NCBI GenBank assembly: GCA_024734495.1
Contig: JALMQS010000085.1
Location: forward strand, 21,450,630-21,514,629
Reading direction: 5' to 3'
From: Forficula auricularia
Lineage: Eukaryota; Arthropoda; Insecta; Dermaptera; Forficulidae
Length of the DNA: 64,000 bases
The notes below the pieces were generated by a model. It saw only the letters and a list, made by a program, of their open reading frames with translations. It searched no databases and was not told where the DNA came from. The position numbers and the translations under genes were made by a program. Shown piece by piece: positions 11,344-22,451 of this stretch; positions within the stretch are counted from its first letter, which is position 1, and every line of letters starts with the position of its first letter.

Positions 11344-11431
11344 ATTTTTTCTTAAAAATGATTAGATAATACTTAGATCCGAAACCGTTATTGATCCAGT
11401 TAAAATGTGGAAAGGCTAACATTTATTTTTA

Positions 11432-12134
11432 ACCGACTTCAAAAAAGGAGGAGGTTCTCTATTCGATTGAATTTTTTTTTGTGCCTATGTTACCTCATAT
11501 CTCCGCCAATTGTCAACCGATTTTGAAATTTTTTTTCGCATTGGGTCCAGTCTAGCTTCCGATTGGTCCCATTTTTTTTCGATTTTTTTTCATAGGTATT
11601 AGACCTTTTTTATAAGATTTGTTTAGACCTAACCTACTTTGTTTATGAACCGATTTCGATGGTTCTTTTTTTATCCGAAAGGGGTGTCTTAGGGATGGTG
11701 TCATATTAATTTGGTCAAGTTCTGATGACATGATCACTATTAATAACATCACTAAAAAGAGAAAAATAAAAATAATTTTAAGAAAAATATAAAAACCGAC
11801 TTCAAAAAATTAAATGCAACAAATAAAATACACTAAAAGGTATAAAATAATTATTATCTTATTTAGTTACAACTAAACGACGAAATATTAACATGAAATT
11901 ACTTTTTGAAGTCGGTACCAAACAAACTATACCTATAAGCGAGCATATCCTCCAAACGTACTAAGTAAGATCCGTCGAGTGCGATTCATAAAAGGTATAT
12001 GTTTGGCACCGACTTCAAAAAGTAATTTCATGTTAATATTTGGTCGTTTAGTTGTAACTAAATAAGATAATAATTATTTTATACATTTTAGTGTATTTTA
12101 TTTGTTGCATTTAATTTTTTGAAGTCGGTTTTTA
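11432..12134 (-). mobile_element. Family A, full length, reverse orientation, loop flipped
   Basis: Tail begins AACCGACTTCAAAAAAGGAG (11432), then comes the palindrome at about 11797-12130. The loop reads CAAACAAACTATACC on plus. In a reverse-oriented standard copy it should read as the complement, so the loop is inverted relative to the tail. Confidence 0.8.
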
Positions 12135-12221
12135 TTTTTTCTTAAAAATGATTAGATAATACTTAGATCCGAAACAGTTATTGATCCAGTTAAAATGTGG
12201 AAAGGCTAACATTTATTTTTA

Positions 12222-12600
12222 CGCCAATTTTCACCGCCACCCCCCACTAAGACCACGCGCTCTGCGTTTTCACCCCCTCTTGATTTTGTTTGTTCATAAT
12301 ACGTTTTTCTTTTAAATGGCGTATATAAAATAAATAAAATTAATTGGCCTAAATAAAATGAACAATTCTTCACAATGGCTTGTGAACAACCATAACAACT
12401 CATTGCAAACATTGCGTTTAATGTTTCAATTATTATATTATTTATTTATAAAAAAAAAAATCATTTGTTCTTTTTTTTAAGCTTTAGAGAATTTCATTTA
12501 GAATAAAGAGAAATCTGCAAAAAAAAAAAAAAAGGTAAAGTAAAAGGGCCAGGAAGTGTGTGGTTGAGTATGTATTATGACTGGGATCGGAATTAAAGCA
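12222..12600. other. No gene recognised
   Basis: AT-rich with A runs; 68-codon minus frame without known domain. Confidence 0.3.
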
Positions 12601-12608
12601 GGCAGGGT

Positions 12609-12638
12609 GGACTCTCTCTCTCTCTCTCTCTCTCTCGC
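12609..12638 (+). repeat. (CT)n microsatellite
   Basis: About 13 CT units in GGACTCTCTCTC and onward. Confidence 0.9.
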
Positions 12639-13261
12639 TGTGCTTAAAAGCAAAGCACAGACCAACTTTCTCCCCTCCATACGAATATATATATTTAGAA
12701 AAATGTGTGAGTCGTGTGGTTTTTTTGTACGTGTGTCTGTGTGTGTGAACACAGAAAAAAAGTTCAATTTTGTTCGTTTTTACTACGACTGTATCGAGTG
12801 CTCGAAAGCTTGGTACTTGGTTATATCTGCACAGTGATATAAAACTTTGCCTGCTTAAGTCTTATTTGGAGGGGTGGAGTTTAGTAGAAAAAAAGTATGG
12901 CTACGTCACACTCACACGTCATGTCTTCATGGGTTGAAAAAACAAGAAAAAAAAATTGACGTATACATGGTGTAGCGGCCCGCTCTTGCTCATGGCGACG
13001 AGCCTTGAGACACGGCCGCTAGATGACTCAGTCGGATCGTTGCGTCGTTTTTGCATGAGTGAAGTATTATCACTCATGCTATAATTGAAGCAACTCGATT
13101 CGACTGGGGAAGCGAAGGGATTCGGACATTCGAATCTGGAGAGGCCAAACGCCAACCAGCAGCCCCTCCCCTGTACTCAACAGATTGTTGGGACCCCATC
13201 GACTTGATGGGGGGCGCACAAAGCACCACACAGCACTCACCTCACGAGAGCCCTAACAATA
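12639..13261. other. Moderate-GC, low-copy sequence, no gene recognised
   Basis: 12960-13250 is less AT-rich than most of the window and is not repeated here. The 78-codon minus frame (12919-13155) shows no domain. It could be host intergenic or intronic DNA. Confidence 0.3.
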
Positions 13262-13560
13262 CAGGGTGTCCCGTATCATAACAATAAACCAGAACATTAC
13301 ATTTTTTTTATAAAAACTGATAGTTTTTTGAGTTATAGGCATTTTTGGAAATAGTGATAATCGTTTTCCTGCCCTAAATAATCAGATGCTGTGGCTACAA
13401 ATTTACATATTTTATTATTCCGAATTCTGGAATAATCCTACTATTGACCACAATTCAAAATAAAAATGGTAGGTACTATTTTTTGGAGAAACAAAAGTAT
13501 TTTTTCGGACTTAAGTTTTAAAAAAAAAAAAATTTAATCTGCTAACTTTGAATCATATTT
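13262..13560 (+). mobile_element. Possible DNA transposon end, ACAGGGTGTCCCG
   Basis: ACAGGGTGTCCCGTATCATA is a common type of insect DNA element terminus. Only the one end is seen, followed by AT-rich sequence up to the family D copy. Confidence 0.35.
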
Positions 13561-13563
13561 AAT

Positions 13564-13999
13564 GTAAATAAACTGCAACGGATCGTTGCTAAGCTTTATC
13601 CAAAGTCATTTGTAATATCAATATTTCTATTCCTTTATTATTAATCAGATATCAATGGCTATTTGCGGTCTATGTTTAAAATAAAATAATAAAGAATTTA
13701 AAAAAAGTACTATCTTACTCTCGAGTAAAGTACTTTAAAATATAATTTTACTAAAAACTTTATTTAACCTTTCTTGTGGTCCCCAAGGTACTTAATTAAG
13801 ATATTAAATTTCATCAAAATTGGTTAAGTCATTTTCAAGATATTTAGAAAAAACTAAAAAAGTACTGAAATAAAGTACTAATGTTTGCTGGCCGATATGT
13901 AGCAAAAACTAATCAGCCCTTCACTTTGATAAAGTAATGGTAGGTTTTCAATTTCATTTCAATCGGTGCAACGGTGTGGAAAAAATCGTGGGCCAAAAA
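13564..13999 (-). mobile_element. Family D, truncated by family A
   Basis: Starts (plus view) GTAAATAAACTGCAACGGAT with the hairpin GCAACGGATCGTTGC. It continues through the TTTAGAAAAAACTAAAAAAG region and stops at the family A fragment. The minisatellite is missing. Confidence 0.75.
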
Positions 14000-14002
14000 A
14001 AC

Positions 14003-14238
14003 GATTCTTTTTAAAGTCGGTGCCAAACAATCTATACCCATAAGCGAGCGTACCCGCCAAACGTACTAAGTAAGATCCGTCGAGTGCAATTCATTTAATG
14101 TATATGTTTGGCACCGACTTCAAAAAGTAATTTCATGTTAATATTTCGTAGTTTAGTTGTAACTAAATAAGATAATAATTATTTTATACCTTTTAGTGTA
14201 TTTTATTTGTTGCATTTAATTTTTTTGAAGTCGGTTTT
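14003..14238. mobile_element. Family A, right half only
   Basis: Loop plus right arm ending GAAGTCGGTTTTAT; the left arm is missing. Confidence 0.8.
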
Positions 14239-14938
14239 ATTTATTTTTTTTAAATTATTTGAAAAAACTAAATTTTTCTAAGTGTTCCACTTATTTTGTA
14301 CCACAGTTAAGCTTTATAATCAACCGAGAATCCAATAATGTTATTCTTAACTCAATTTAAATGGTCATTTGGTCGGTGGAGTCGCAGAAATGCAAAAGGG
14401 ATGGTTTTATTTGTCATTGAATCCCACAAAGGTTGGGTTAATAAATTAAAAAATAAAAATTCTCTTTTCAGAACAAAATAAGCCAAAAGGGAGAGGGTGG
14501 CTGCGTTTTAGGAGGGGGGAGGGGGTTGGACGAACCCGATGAACAATCACCTAAATGGACTATCGTATTGTGGCTATATTAATTAATCGTGAATTGTAGG
14601 CAATTTATGTAGAAGGGCAGCTTCAGAGAGGCAGCTTCGCTCTGCAAATATTTGATTTATGGCCAGTCATCTGCCAGGCTGGCTGGTCCGAGCAAGCCTC
14701 CTCCTGTCTGCAATTCTATTCGAGAGGACCAGGCAGAAATATAAAACAATAACTCCCTTTAGAAATAAATATTTTAAATGAGAAATAATTTATTTTATCG
14801 GATGAATCGAAAATCAAGTCCACTGTATAGTTGAGTTCATTCATCAATCGGACGCACTATCTAGGAGAAAGTGAATTTCTATTTATTTTCTTGGTTAATT
14901 TAAAAGCAAATATATTTTCAACTAAAGTCGATTTCATT
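14239..14938. other. No gene recognised
   Basis: 14580-14760 is a moderate-GC patch without repeats; the 96-codon frame at 14831-15121 runs into family E and is not a gene. Confidence 0.3.
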
Positions 14939-15881
14939 TTTACTTTACCATACAGGGTATGGTCAAGTATTGTAATCGTGCATGGAAAAAGTGTTTTTTT
15001 CCTTCTTTTTTTCGAAATATTTCAAAAACGGCTGAAACTATTTCGATTAAAACAATTGAGCGAAACCATGGTATTTCGCTCTACAAAAAGCTCTCATAAG
15101 AGAACATCGAAAAAATTATAATTTTTTCCCTCCTGCTGGCTCTCTCCACTTTCCTCTCCAACTTCCTTTCGCTGGAGCTTTCTTTCTTTCTTTCTTTCTT
15201 TCTTTTTCGCACACACTTGTTTTTATTTTTCTCCTCTTTATTTTATGTTAATTTTTATTTTTTACTGCTCCTATGAGGCAAACTGCCTCAGAGCATTGTG
15301 TAAAGTTAAAATGTATGAATTATGAATGAATAAATAAATAAAATAAATAAATAATTGTTTTGTCAAAATGTCTGTTAGTCTGTCTGGTTGTTAGTTAGTC
15401 AGTCTGTGCGTTACCAAATTTTTGTGGACGAGCTAGCTCAAAAACTATTGAGAATACCGAAAACAAATTGCACACGTAGTTTTGGTCCATTGAGATTAAG
15501 AGCTGATGAGATTATGGTGCATATCGACCAAAAATTAAGGGGGGTGGAGTTAAAAATTAAAAATCTAGGCCGTTTGAACAAACTCAGCCAAATTTTGTAT
15601 ACATAATCAGTACACCCCCTGAAGTCTACAAATGCCAAATCTAACCGCACAAAATGGGGGGGGGGGGGGGGGGGGCGGTAAAAAAAATAAAATCTTGGCC
15701 ATTGACCAAACTCAACCAAATTTTGTATACATAATCCATGTTCCCCTAGGAGTCTAAAAATGCAAAAACTAATCCCCCTCCCCTACATGATTATAGATAA
15801 TTTTATTAAATATTAAATATAAGTGAGGGGCCAGGTTGTATGGTAAAGTCAAGTGGATGGCCACATCAGAACAAGTCAGCT
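14939..15881 (+). mobile_element. Family E (DINE-1/Helentron-like), near full length
   Basis: Head TTTACTTTACC with the hairpin ACCATACAGGGTATGGT, then CAAGTATTGTAATCGTGCAT. Ends AAGTCAAGTGGATGGCCACA and CATCAGAACAAGTCAG. The interior has a G run of about 20 at 15656-15675. A foreign piece sits at 15118-15356. Confidence 0.75.
15118..15356 (+). mobile_element. LINE-type 3' end inserted in family E
   Basis: Interrupts the E sequence between AAAATTATAATTTTT and AATAATTGTTTTGTC. It contains (CTTT)n at 15178-15206, the short palindrome TGAGGCAAACTGCCTCA and an (AATA)n tail, as expected for a 5'-truncated LINE 3' UTR. Confidence 0.5.
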
Positions 15882-16019
15882 TTTTAAATTTAATATTTCA
15901 AATAATAATATTTAAATAACCATATGTAGTAGTAGACAAATTAACTTTTAAACGTTAGTTTTAATTTTTATCTTAAAGCAATTTGAGCGGCGAAAGTTAA
16001 ATAAAGTAATCAATAATTT
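15882..16019. other. No gene recognised
   Basis: AT-rich spacer. Confidence 0.3.
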
Positions 16020-16870
16020 CTCTAAATATGTATCTACATATTTAGAAAATTATTTTATTATTTTTTGAAAAGGAAAAATGAATTGAGGACCTATCGGGAT
16101 TCGAACCCGTGTCTCTTTAGCCGTCACCGATGATCCCGCCAGGATGCTAAAGGTAAGGTAAATAAACTGCAACGGATCGTTGCTAAACTTTATCCTAAAT
16201 TCATTTGAAATATTAATATGTTCTTGAGTAAAGTACTTTAAAATATAATTTTACTAAAAACTTTATTTAACCTTTTTGTGGTCCCCAAGGTACTTAATTA
16301 GGATATTAAATTTCATCAAAATTGGTTAAGTCATTTTCAAGATATTTAGAAAAAACTAAAAAAGTACTGAAATAAAGTACTAATGTTTGTGGACCGATAT
16401 GTACCAAAAACTAATCAGCGCTTCATTTTGTTAAACTAATGGTAGGTTACCAAATTTCATTTCAATCAGCGCAATGGTGCGGAAAAAATCGTGGACGAAA
16501 AAAACGATAACACACATACATCCATCCATCCATCCATCCCCACGCACTTCCAAAAAAATGGCACTTTTTGGCCTCTCGACGAGATTCCAGGTAATTTTTG
16601 GCAAAACCGTCACGTGCTAAAATTCAATCTCATTGAATACTTCAATTTGTGACCTTAATTGAGTCTATGGGTTCCGTAGTCTTTACCTGAGGACCCTTTG
16701 AAGTCGCGCTTGCCGCGAGACCCATTACAATACTTTCTCCCATGCTTCGCATTGGATAAAGTAAAAAAACTCTTCGTTCGAATCCCGTCGGGTGCTCAAT
16801 TCATTTTTTCCTTTTCAAAAAATAATAAAATAATTTTCTAAATATGTAGATTTATATTTACATTATTTAA
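16020..16870. mobile_element. Inverted tRNA-related repeat split by family D
   Basis: Left arm 16020-16155 and right arm 16775-16870 are reverse complements (AAATATGTA, TTTTCTAAATATG, CCTTTTCAAAAAATAATAAA, CTCAATTCA). Each carries the tRNA T-arm/B-box motif GTTCGAATCCCG. On minus the left arm shows a CTTTAGC/GCTAAAG stem followed by GGGTTCGAATCCCG. There is no acceptor stem, so it is not a functional tRNA but SINE-like. Family D is inserted between the arms. Confidence 0.55.
16156..16772 (-). mobile_element. Family D, both ends present, minisatellite deleted
   Basis: From GTAAATAAACTGCAACGGAT (3' hairpin end) to CATGCTTCGCATTGG and ATAAAGTA (head). Inserted in the tRNA-related inverted repeat. 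(ATCC)n at 16518-16536. Confidence 0.8.
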
Positions 16871-16957
16871 CATTCGCAGGGTCAAATGCTATAAATAATC
16901 TTTTTGTTCCTGACTATTTCTTGCACAAACCATTTGATGACAAAATATTAACAAATT

Positions 16958-17262
16958 AAAGATAAGAGTAAATAGATATTTCATTTAATATGGATTTACC
17001 ATGAGTTAAGGATACTGGGTCACTTATTTCACATTAAAATTAAAAAATTAAAAGATATAAAATTTTTTCTTTTTCAATATATATATTTCGGGCTATCAAC
17101 CCATCTTCAGGAAATACAGAAGGTAACTGTATATATTGAAAAAGAAAAAATTTTATATACTTTTAATTTTTTAATTTTAATGTGAAATAAGTGACTCAGT
17201 ATCCTTAACTCATGGTAAATCCATATTAAATAAAATATCTATTTACTCTTATCTTTATTAAA
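16958..17262. repeat. Palindrome with hammerhead core (P1)
   Basis: Arms of about 115 bp (GATATTTCATTTAATATGG / CCATATTAAATAAAATATC, and onward) flank a unique centre at 17085-17130. The centre holds a hammerhead-like core on minus. Probably an inverted pair of Penelope-type termini. Confidence 0.7.
17070..17116 (-). ncRNA. Hammerhead ribozyme-like motif HHR1
   Basis: On minus: helix I TTTC, core CTGAAGA, stem II GGG-TTGATA-GCCC, core GAA, stem III from ATATATATAT, U then H17 = U, and helix I GAAA. All invariant core residues are present. Stem II and III pairing is short or AT-only, so activity is uncertain. Confidence 0.55.
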
Positions 17263-17402
17263 GATGTTTCGCCTTGCACCAACACCACAATCTCTACTGA
17301 TTATTAACAAATTATCAAAATTCGCAGAAAAGGGTGAAAAAGTTTTCACTTTAAGGTCCGATTTTAGTATTAAAATCACTCTCAGGTTCATTAAAGTAGT
17401 AG

Positions 17403-17698
17403 CCCAGGTAACAGAAGAATAATCTATTAATATGCTGATAATATCTTCTCTGGACATTGGAATATCCTGTGAATAATCTTTCAATCTTCGTAGATATTCT
17501 GGGAATATTCTTTGAACTAAAATATTCGTGTAGGACATTAAATTCCCTTTCCCGGAATATTCCTAGTTGCACATTCTTGGAATATTCGGAAAAGAATATT
17601 CTCAGAATATTCTGTGGATCTCCTGGAGATAATTGGAATATATATGTCCTTTAAATAACTTCTTAGAATATTCTGGGAATATTGTGTGTTACCTGGGA
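17403..17698. mobile_element. CCCAGGTAAC MITE, long copy
   Basis: About 296 bp, ends CCCAGGTAACAGAAGAATAA and ATTGTGTGTTACCTGGG. Full of AATATTC phrases in both orientations. The shorter copies (about 90 bp) look like internal deletions of this form. Confidence 0.75.
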
Positions 17699-17821
17699 GG
17701 GCGTTTTGAATTTAAAGTCACTGACGGAAAATACTTCGCCGGGGTAAATATGAGCCAGTGAGTGTATCCTGAGCCCAAATGGAACTTACCTAATTCATTT
17801 AAATCATTAAAATTACCATTA

Positions 17822-17899
17822 CTGAATCATTAAAGATAGGATTTTTGAGTGAGTTTTTTGAGTCATAAGACTATCTCAAGATAAAAAACTCACCCGGTA
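17822..17899 (+). mobile_element. Family F terminus fragment
   Basis: GAGTCATAAGACTATCTCAA then AAAAACTCACCCGGTAT, the family F end. Confidence 0.6.
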
Positions 17900-17902
17900 T
17901 AC

Positions 17903-17940
17903 AAGAATTGTTCGTTTAATATAATAAGATAAGATAAGCC
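17903..17940 (-). mobile_element. Helitron 5' end fragment
   Basis: On minus, (TCTTA)n followed by TATTAAACGAACAATTCTTG; only the 5' end remains. Confidence 0.55.
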
Positions 17941-17976
17941 TTTTACATAAATCTTTTATAGCTTATTTAATCTCAA

Positions 17977-18987
17977 GTACCTGGCCACCGAGCGATGCTC
18001 GGTAAATTTTTGCTTCAGTTAATAGCTATATATTAATCCCCGACCCTCGCCCCTCGCACTCCATCACCTCCACCCCTGCACCCTCCTCCCTGTCCCATAC
18101 CCCCGCTCCGCCCCCCTAAACCCCGTACATTCCCTAGACTCTTCCACCACTGAACCCCACCTGTACCCCATCTAGACCGCCTATCACCCAGGTAACACAC
18201 AATATCCTCAGAATATTCTAAGAAGATTTAAATGTCCTTAGAATATCCTTAGAATATTCTGAGGATATTGTGGTTACCTGAACACTACAGATTGTGTGTA
18301 TATAGCTATATATAATAAATACTGTAATTTTTCTTTTTTAATTAAATAACAATTTTTGAGTTCATCAATTAAATTGTCAAATTAATATTTGTGGGATTTA
18401 AAACTCGATTTTTAATCAATTAAATAAATTTATTGTTAAACCATTTATTTTACATGAATTTATGAATACATTGTTTTTGAGCTTCGACTCCGGAGATTAC
18501 TTCTCCACCATCGAATGTCCTTGATCATCTTTTAGTCCTTTGTTTTTAATAAGAGGAAAAAATCTAATTAGATAAAAAAACCTCTTTTCCGATAATTATT
18601 TCAATTCCATTATTCCCCAATCAAGTCGATTGGTTTTTCCATCACCAATCAATTAAATTGTCACAACTTTTAATATATAATAATAATTATAATGATTTTA
18701 TTGTGGGATATAAAATTAAAAAACCAATTATTTATTAAAAGGAAATTGAATAAAAATGTAAATAAACATTTTTATCGAGACAACCACCTGTGAATAATTG
18801 TTTCAATTAACAAAAAAGCCATCAAAAACAACTTAGCCGAAGATGAGACCGTGACAGATCGAATGTCCAACACAAAACCCTCCTAACCCGTGAATTTCAT
18901 CCAAATCGTTAGAGCCGTTTTCGAGAACCCGACCGGATATATATATATACAAACTTTGCTCGTTTAATATGATAAGATAAGATAAGA
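17977..18987 (-). mobile_element. Helitron, full length, with MITE insertion
   Basis: Minus-strand element: 3' end at left (GTACCTGGCCACCGAGCGAT), C-rich block 18035-18180 (G-rich on minus), 5' end at right with GATAAGATAAGATAAGA. A CCCAGGTAAC MITE is inserted at 18188-18282. Subfamily with CGGTCTCATCTTCGGC. Confidence 0.8.
18188..18282. mobile_element. CCCAGGTAAC MITE in Helitron
   Basis: CCCAGGTAACACACAATATC to GATATTGTGGTTACCTG, inside the Helitron. Confidence 0.8.
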
Positions 18988-19573
18988 TTTGGTCGGATGT
19001 ATATTTGTTATGCTAAAATCAATTTGTTCTATATAACAGATGATTATTGATCTTATTTTCTGAAAGATCGTGACATTATTTTGATAAAATTTCCAAACTT
19101 CACCTTCTAAAATAAAGTCAATATTATTCCATTTCCATTTAATGTTATTCTAATAAATAAATAAATTGACTAGAGAAATGCCCTCGTGGATTAATTGCCT
19201 GGGTTTCCCATGGGCAGTTGACACGTGGCAGGACTAGGAAAGAAAATGGCCCTGATTTTGTTAAATCGCTAAAGGATAGTTGATGACTTTGTTAAACAGC
19301 CAACCTAGCCTCAAAATGTACTTATACGCTGAGCCTTAACTTTCAAAAACAAACAAATGTCAAACCCTTCCTATTTACTCATAATAACATTTTAGAATCG
19401 AAAGACGAAATGAATAAATAAATTTACTTGAGAAACATCTAAAACAAAAACAAATTCAATTATAAGAAATTAACTTTTCTTAATAAATAATTTGTTTATA
19501 AGAAGATTTATCTAGTCAAAAGCTTAATTATTTGATTTCGTCTCTACGATTAGTGGTTTCCTTACTTTACTTA
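18988..19573. other. No gene recognised
   Basis: AT-rich, no repeats recognised. Confidence 0.3.
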
Positions 19574-20408
19574 TCTACTCTTATTAAACGAGCAAAATTT
19601 GTATATTTGTATATATATATATATTTGTATCTTAGTTCTATTTTGAAAACGGCTCTACCAATTTTGATGAAACAAATTCTATTAACAAGTTTTGAGGATG
19701 AGAAAGCGATCTGCCTAGGTCTGGACCTCGACAAATTTCATCCTAATTGATCTTTTCTTAATTAAAGTAATTATTGATCGATGAAAATCTCAATAAAAAA
19801 GTTTGTTTACATTTTTTTCAATTATCTTTTTTTTTATTAATTGCTTTTTTAATTTTAAAACCCACGAATACTTTATACCGAATATTGTTATATATTAGAA
19901 TTTGCCAATTTAATTGATTAAAATTCCTTTTATTAAAAAACACGGACTAAAAATATTATCGCAAGCTAGAAGATCAAGTACAGTCGATGGTGGGAAGTAA
20001 TTCCGAAATCGAAGCCTAGTTTCATGTTAAAAATTGCTTCAATAAAATTATTATTTATTTAATTGATTAAAAAATTCGATAAATTGTTATTTAATTAAAA
20101 AAATAATTATACGGAATTTATTTATATTACCTATATACACATAATCTCTTGAGTCACTAGAAAGCTAGAAATGCAAAAACTGGGTGCGGGGTGGGGATGG
20201 ATGTGGGGGTAAAGGAGGTGGGGGGTGCAGTTGTGTGGGATCCTGTGGTGAAGCGAGGTACGGGGTTAAGGGAGGATGGAGCTGAGTGGGGGTGGGGGTG
20301 CAGTGGTAGGGTAGAGGTGCGTGGTTTCGGGGGGTCCAGGGGGCGTTTACTATATATTTGTATTTTGTTTAATTTGGTTACCGTGCATCGCTCGGTGGCT
20401 CCAGGTAC
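19574..20408 (+). mobile_element. Helitron, full length (835 bp)
   Basis: TCTACTCTTATTAAACGAGC after host A to hairpin ACCGTGCATCGCTCGGT and GGCTCCAGGTAC before host T. G-rich block at 20180-20345. Confidence 0.85.
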
Positions 20409-20411
20409 TAT

Positions 20412-20705
20412 TCTATATATACTAGCCTTGGGCGGCCCTCTTTTAATATGGAAATCCAATGCATTTGCGTACAATTATATCGTTATCAATATAATAGTTT
20501 TGGGATTCTATATCTCTATGTTCACCGATCTCCACGTTAAACGCCTCAACCGATTCACTTGAAATTTGAAACCCAAACTCTTGAAGGGTCAAATAAGCAG
20601 TGTGTGATTCATAAAAAGTGAATTTTTAGTCCCAGGAGGAACTTTAATTTCTATTCTTATTCCAAGTTTTATTATGAAAACTCTATTGAATTTTTTCTAC
20701 AAATT
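20412..20705 (+). repeat. Family G repeat
   Basis: ATATCTCTATGTTCACCGAT through GACTTGAAATTTGAAA-like sequence to GGGTCAAATAAGCAGTGTG also occurs at 32911-33145. No coding capacity. Confidence 0.6.
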
Positions 20706-20809
20706 TAAATTTAATCTTTTTAAATCCAACAAAAAAGGTTTAAATTAATACAATTTATAAAGTAGTATATCCACAATTTCTAATTGAGATTAATATGATC
20801 GAGTGATAT

Positions 20810-20995
20810 CGAATCGGAAAAGAGGTTTTTTTATTTAATTAGTTTTTTCCTCTTATTAAAAACAAGGACTAAAAAGATGTTGGTAAGCTCAAGAAGTTCA
20901 AGAACACTCGATGGTGGGGAAGTAATCTCCGAAGTCGAAGCTCAAATACAACCTATACATTAATACATGTAAAATAATTGGTGCAATTTCTAATT
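20810..20995 (+). mobile_element. Helitron internal fragment
   Basis: CGGAAAAGAGGTTTTTTTAT to AAGTAATCTCCGAAGTCGAA matches the middle of the Helitron family. Confidence 0.6.
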
Positions 20996-21069
20996 AGAAT
21001 TAATAAAATATATATTTTATATTATATGAAATTCAAGGAAATCTATTTCCTACTTTAAAAATAATCATT

Positions 21070-21635
21070 CCGCGACATTTCAGCCCCCCGACAAAACATC
21101 CCCCGACAAAATATCTCATGACAAAATAACCCTTCCCTTCGTGAATCTTATGAGTAATGCAAATCGACTCCTGTTTCGGTTAATATATATTCATTTCGGC
21201 TCGGTTAGGTTCGTATAGCTCCTTTTCGGGCTGGCTTTCAATCGATTGACGCCAATCGAACCGTCTAAATGACAGCCCAAAAAGGAGCTATACGAACCCA
21301 ACCGAGCTGAACTGAATATATATTAACCGAACCTCCGAAAGTTTAGTCCGGGCGGGATGTGTTTCGCGCTCCCATTTTTTTTTCTAATCAAACACACATT
21401 GAAAACCGAACCAGCCAATCGTCGGGCGGGGTGTGTTTGGGGCTCCAATTTTTTTCTAATCAAACATACATTGAAAACCGAACAGCCAATCATCGGACGG
21501 GGTGTGTTTCGGGCTCCCATTTTTTTTTCTAATCAAACACACATTGAAAACCGAACCAGCCAATATTTTGCCAGAAGATGTTTTGTCGGGGGATGTTTTG
21601 TCGGGGATATTTTGTCGGAGGCTGAAATGTCGCGG
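21070..21635. mobile_element. TIR element with CCGCGACATTTCAGCC ends
   Basis: Terminal inverted repeats CCGCGACATTTCAGCC and GGCTGAAATGTCGCGG. Each is followed by two or three subterminal CCCCGACAAAA units. Inside lie a 160-bp palindrome (21172-21334, GGAGCTATACGAACC arms) and a minisatellite of about 74 bp (21350-21570). No transposase. Superfamily not assigned; the target duplication is unclear. Confidence 0.7.
21350..21570 (+). repeat. 74-bp minisatellite, three units
   Basis: Three units sharing GTGTGTTT, TTTTTTTCTAATCAAAC, CATTGAAAACCGAAC and AGCCAAT. Reading frames over it are repeat shadows. Confidence 0.85.
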
Positions 21636-21639
21636 TACC

Positions 21640-22427
21640 AAAAATATTATAGGCAATATTTTATTGATATGTGCCCTGCGGATACGGGTTAAAGCTTGTA
21701 GGTTTTATAATTTTTGAACTACAAATGAGTGCCAAAATATGTAAAAGAGTATATTTTTGGATTAGGTACAGCTTTTAAAATGAGCTCAGCTCAAGAAAAA
21801 GGAGTATAAAATTCCCTAAAAGAGTTTGGTTGTTCACTTTAGTAATTAGTGGTTTCCTACTTCAACTTAAAAGAAGTGTTAATGCTAGGAATATCAATGA
21901 GACTACTATTTAAAGTTATTAGATTCAATCGTTTCTTTTCCACACGCCACTCATGATGAAAATAACTCAATAATTGAAGTTGATATGGTTAAATCGAAAG
22001 ATAAGAGAGTTCACATTTCCATTATGGTTATTTCAATTTCAAATGAAGAGAGTGCTCTCTATTAATGAAAAAATACTGACCTTATTTACAACTTCTGTCC
22101 AAGATAAAAATATTTCAATATTCCAAAATGGAGATATGGCATATATCATGGAGAGTTGTGCGTGTCGCCCCGTATTTTATATGCCAGTGTTCAATTAATT
22201 TAGGATCAATTTCCATCTTATTGATGCTCTAAATGAAATGAATCCATTGCATAATAAAAGAGCCCATCTATTATTAGTATATGTACTTAGATTCGGTACA
22301 CTTCATTCTATAAATAATTTCTAACCAATCGATTTTAATTTTAATCAATTATCCAAAACTATATTTTGTAATTTTTCTCATATTATCTCTCGGATATCTA
22401 AATAAATTTGATTTAATGGTTTCTATA
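21640..22427. other. No gene recognised
   Basis: Nearly 800 bp without recognised repeat; the 74-codon frame 21974-22198 shows no domain. Confidence 0.3.
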
Positions 22428-22451
22428 ATAATAAAACTTGAGTAAGATACG

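Larger units (their letters stand above)
10961..12221. repeat. 790-bp tandem duplication containing family A
   Basis: The 80-bp segment starting CTTAAAAATGATTAGATAAT follows both A palindromes (at 11351 and 12141), with few differences. The flank is host sequence rather than element sequence, so the pair arose by local duplication of about 790 bp and not by two independent insertions. The left copy starts inside the tail. Confidence 0.75.

Noticed and set aside
16085..16160. tRNA gene on minus
   Set aside because: Perfect T-arm motif but no acceptor stem; the motif is mirrored at 16775, so it belongs to an inverted repeat.
20157..20562. 105-codon proline-rich minus frame and 123-codon glycine-rich plus frame
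   Set aside because: Both are translations of the Helitron G-rich block and its 3' end; similar shadow frames occur at 38453-39043 and 58998-59365.
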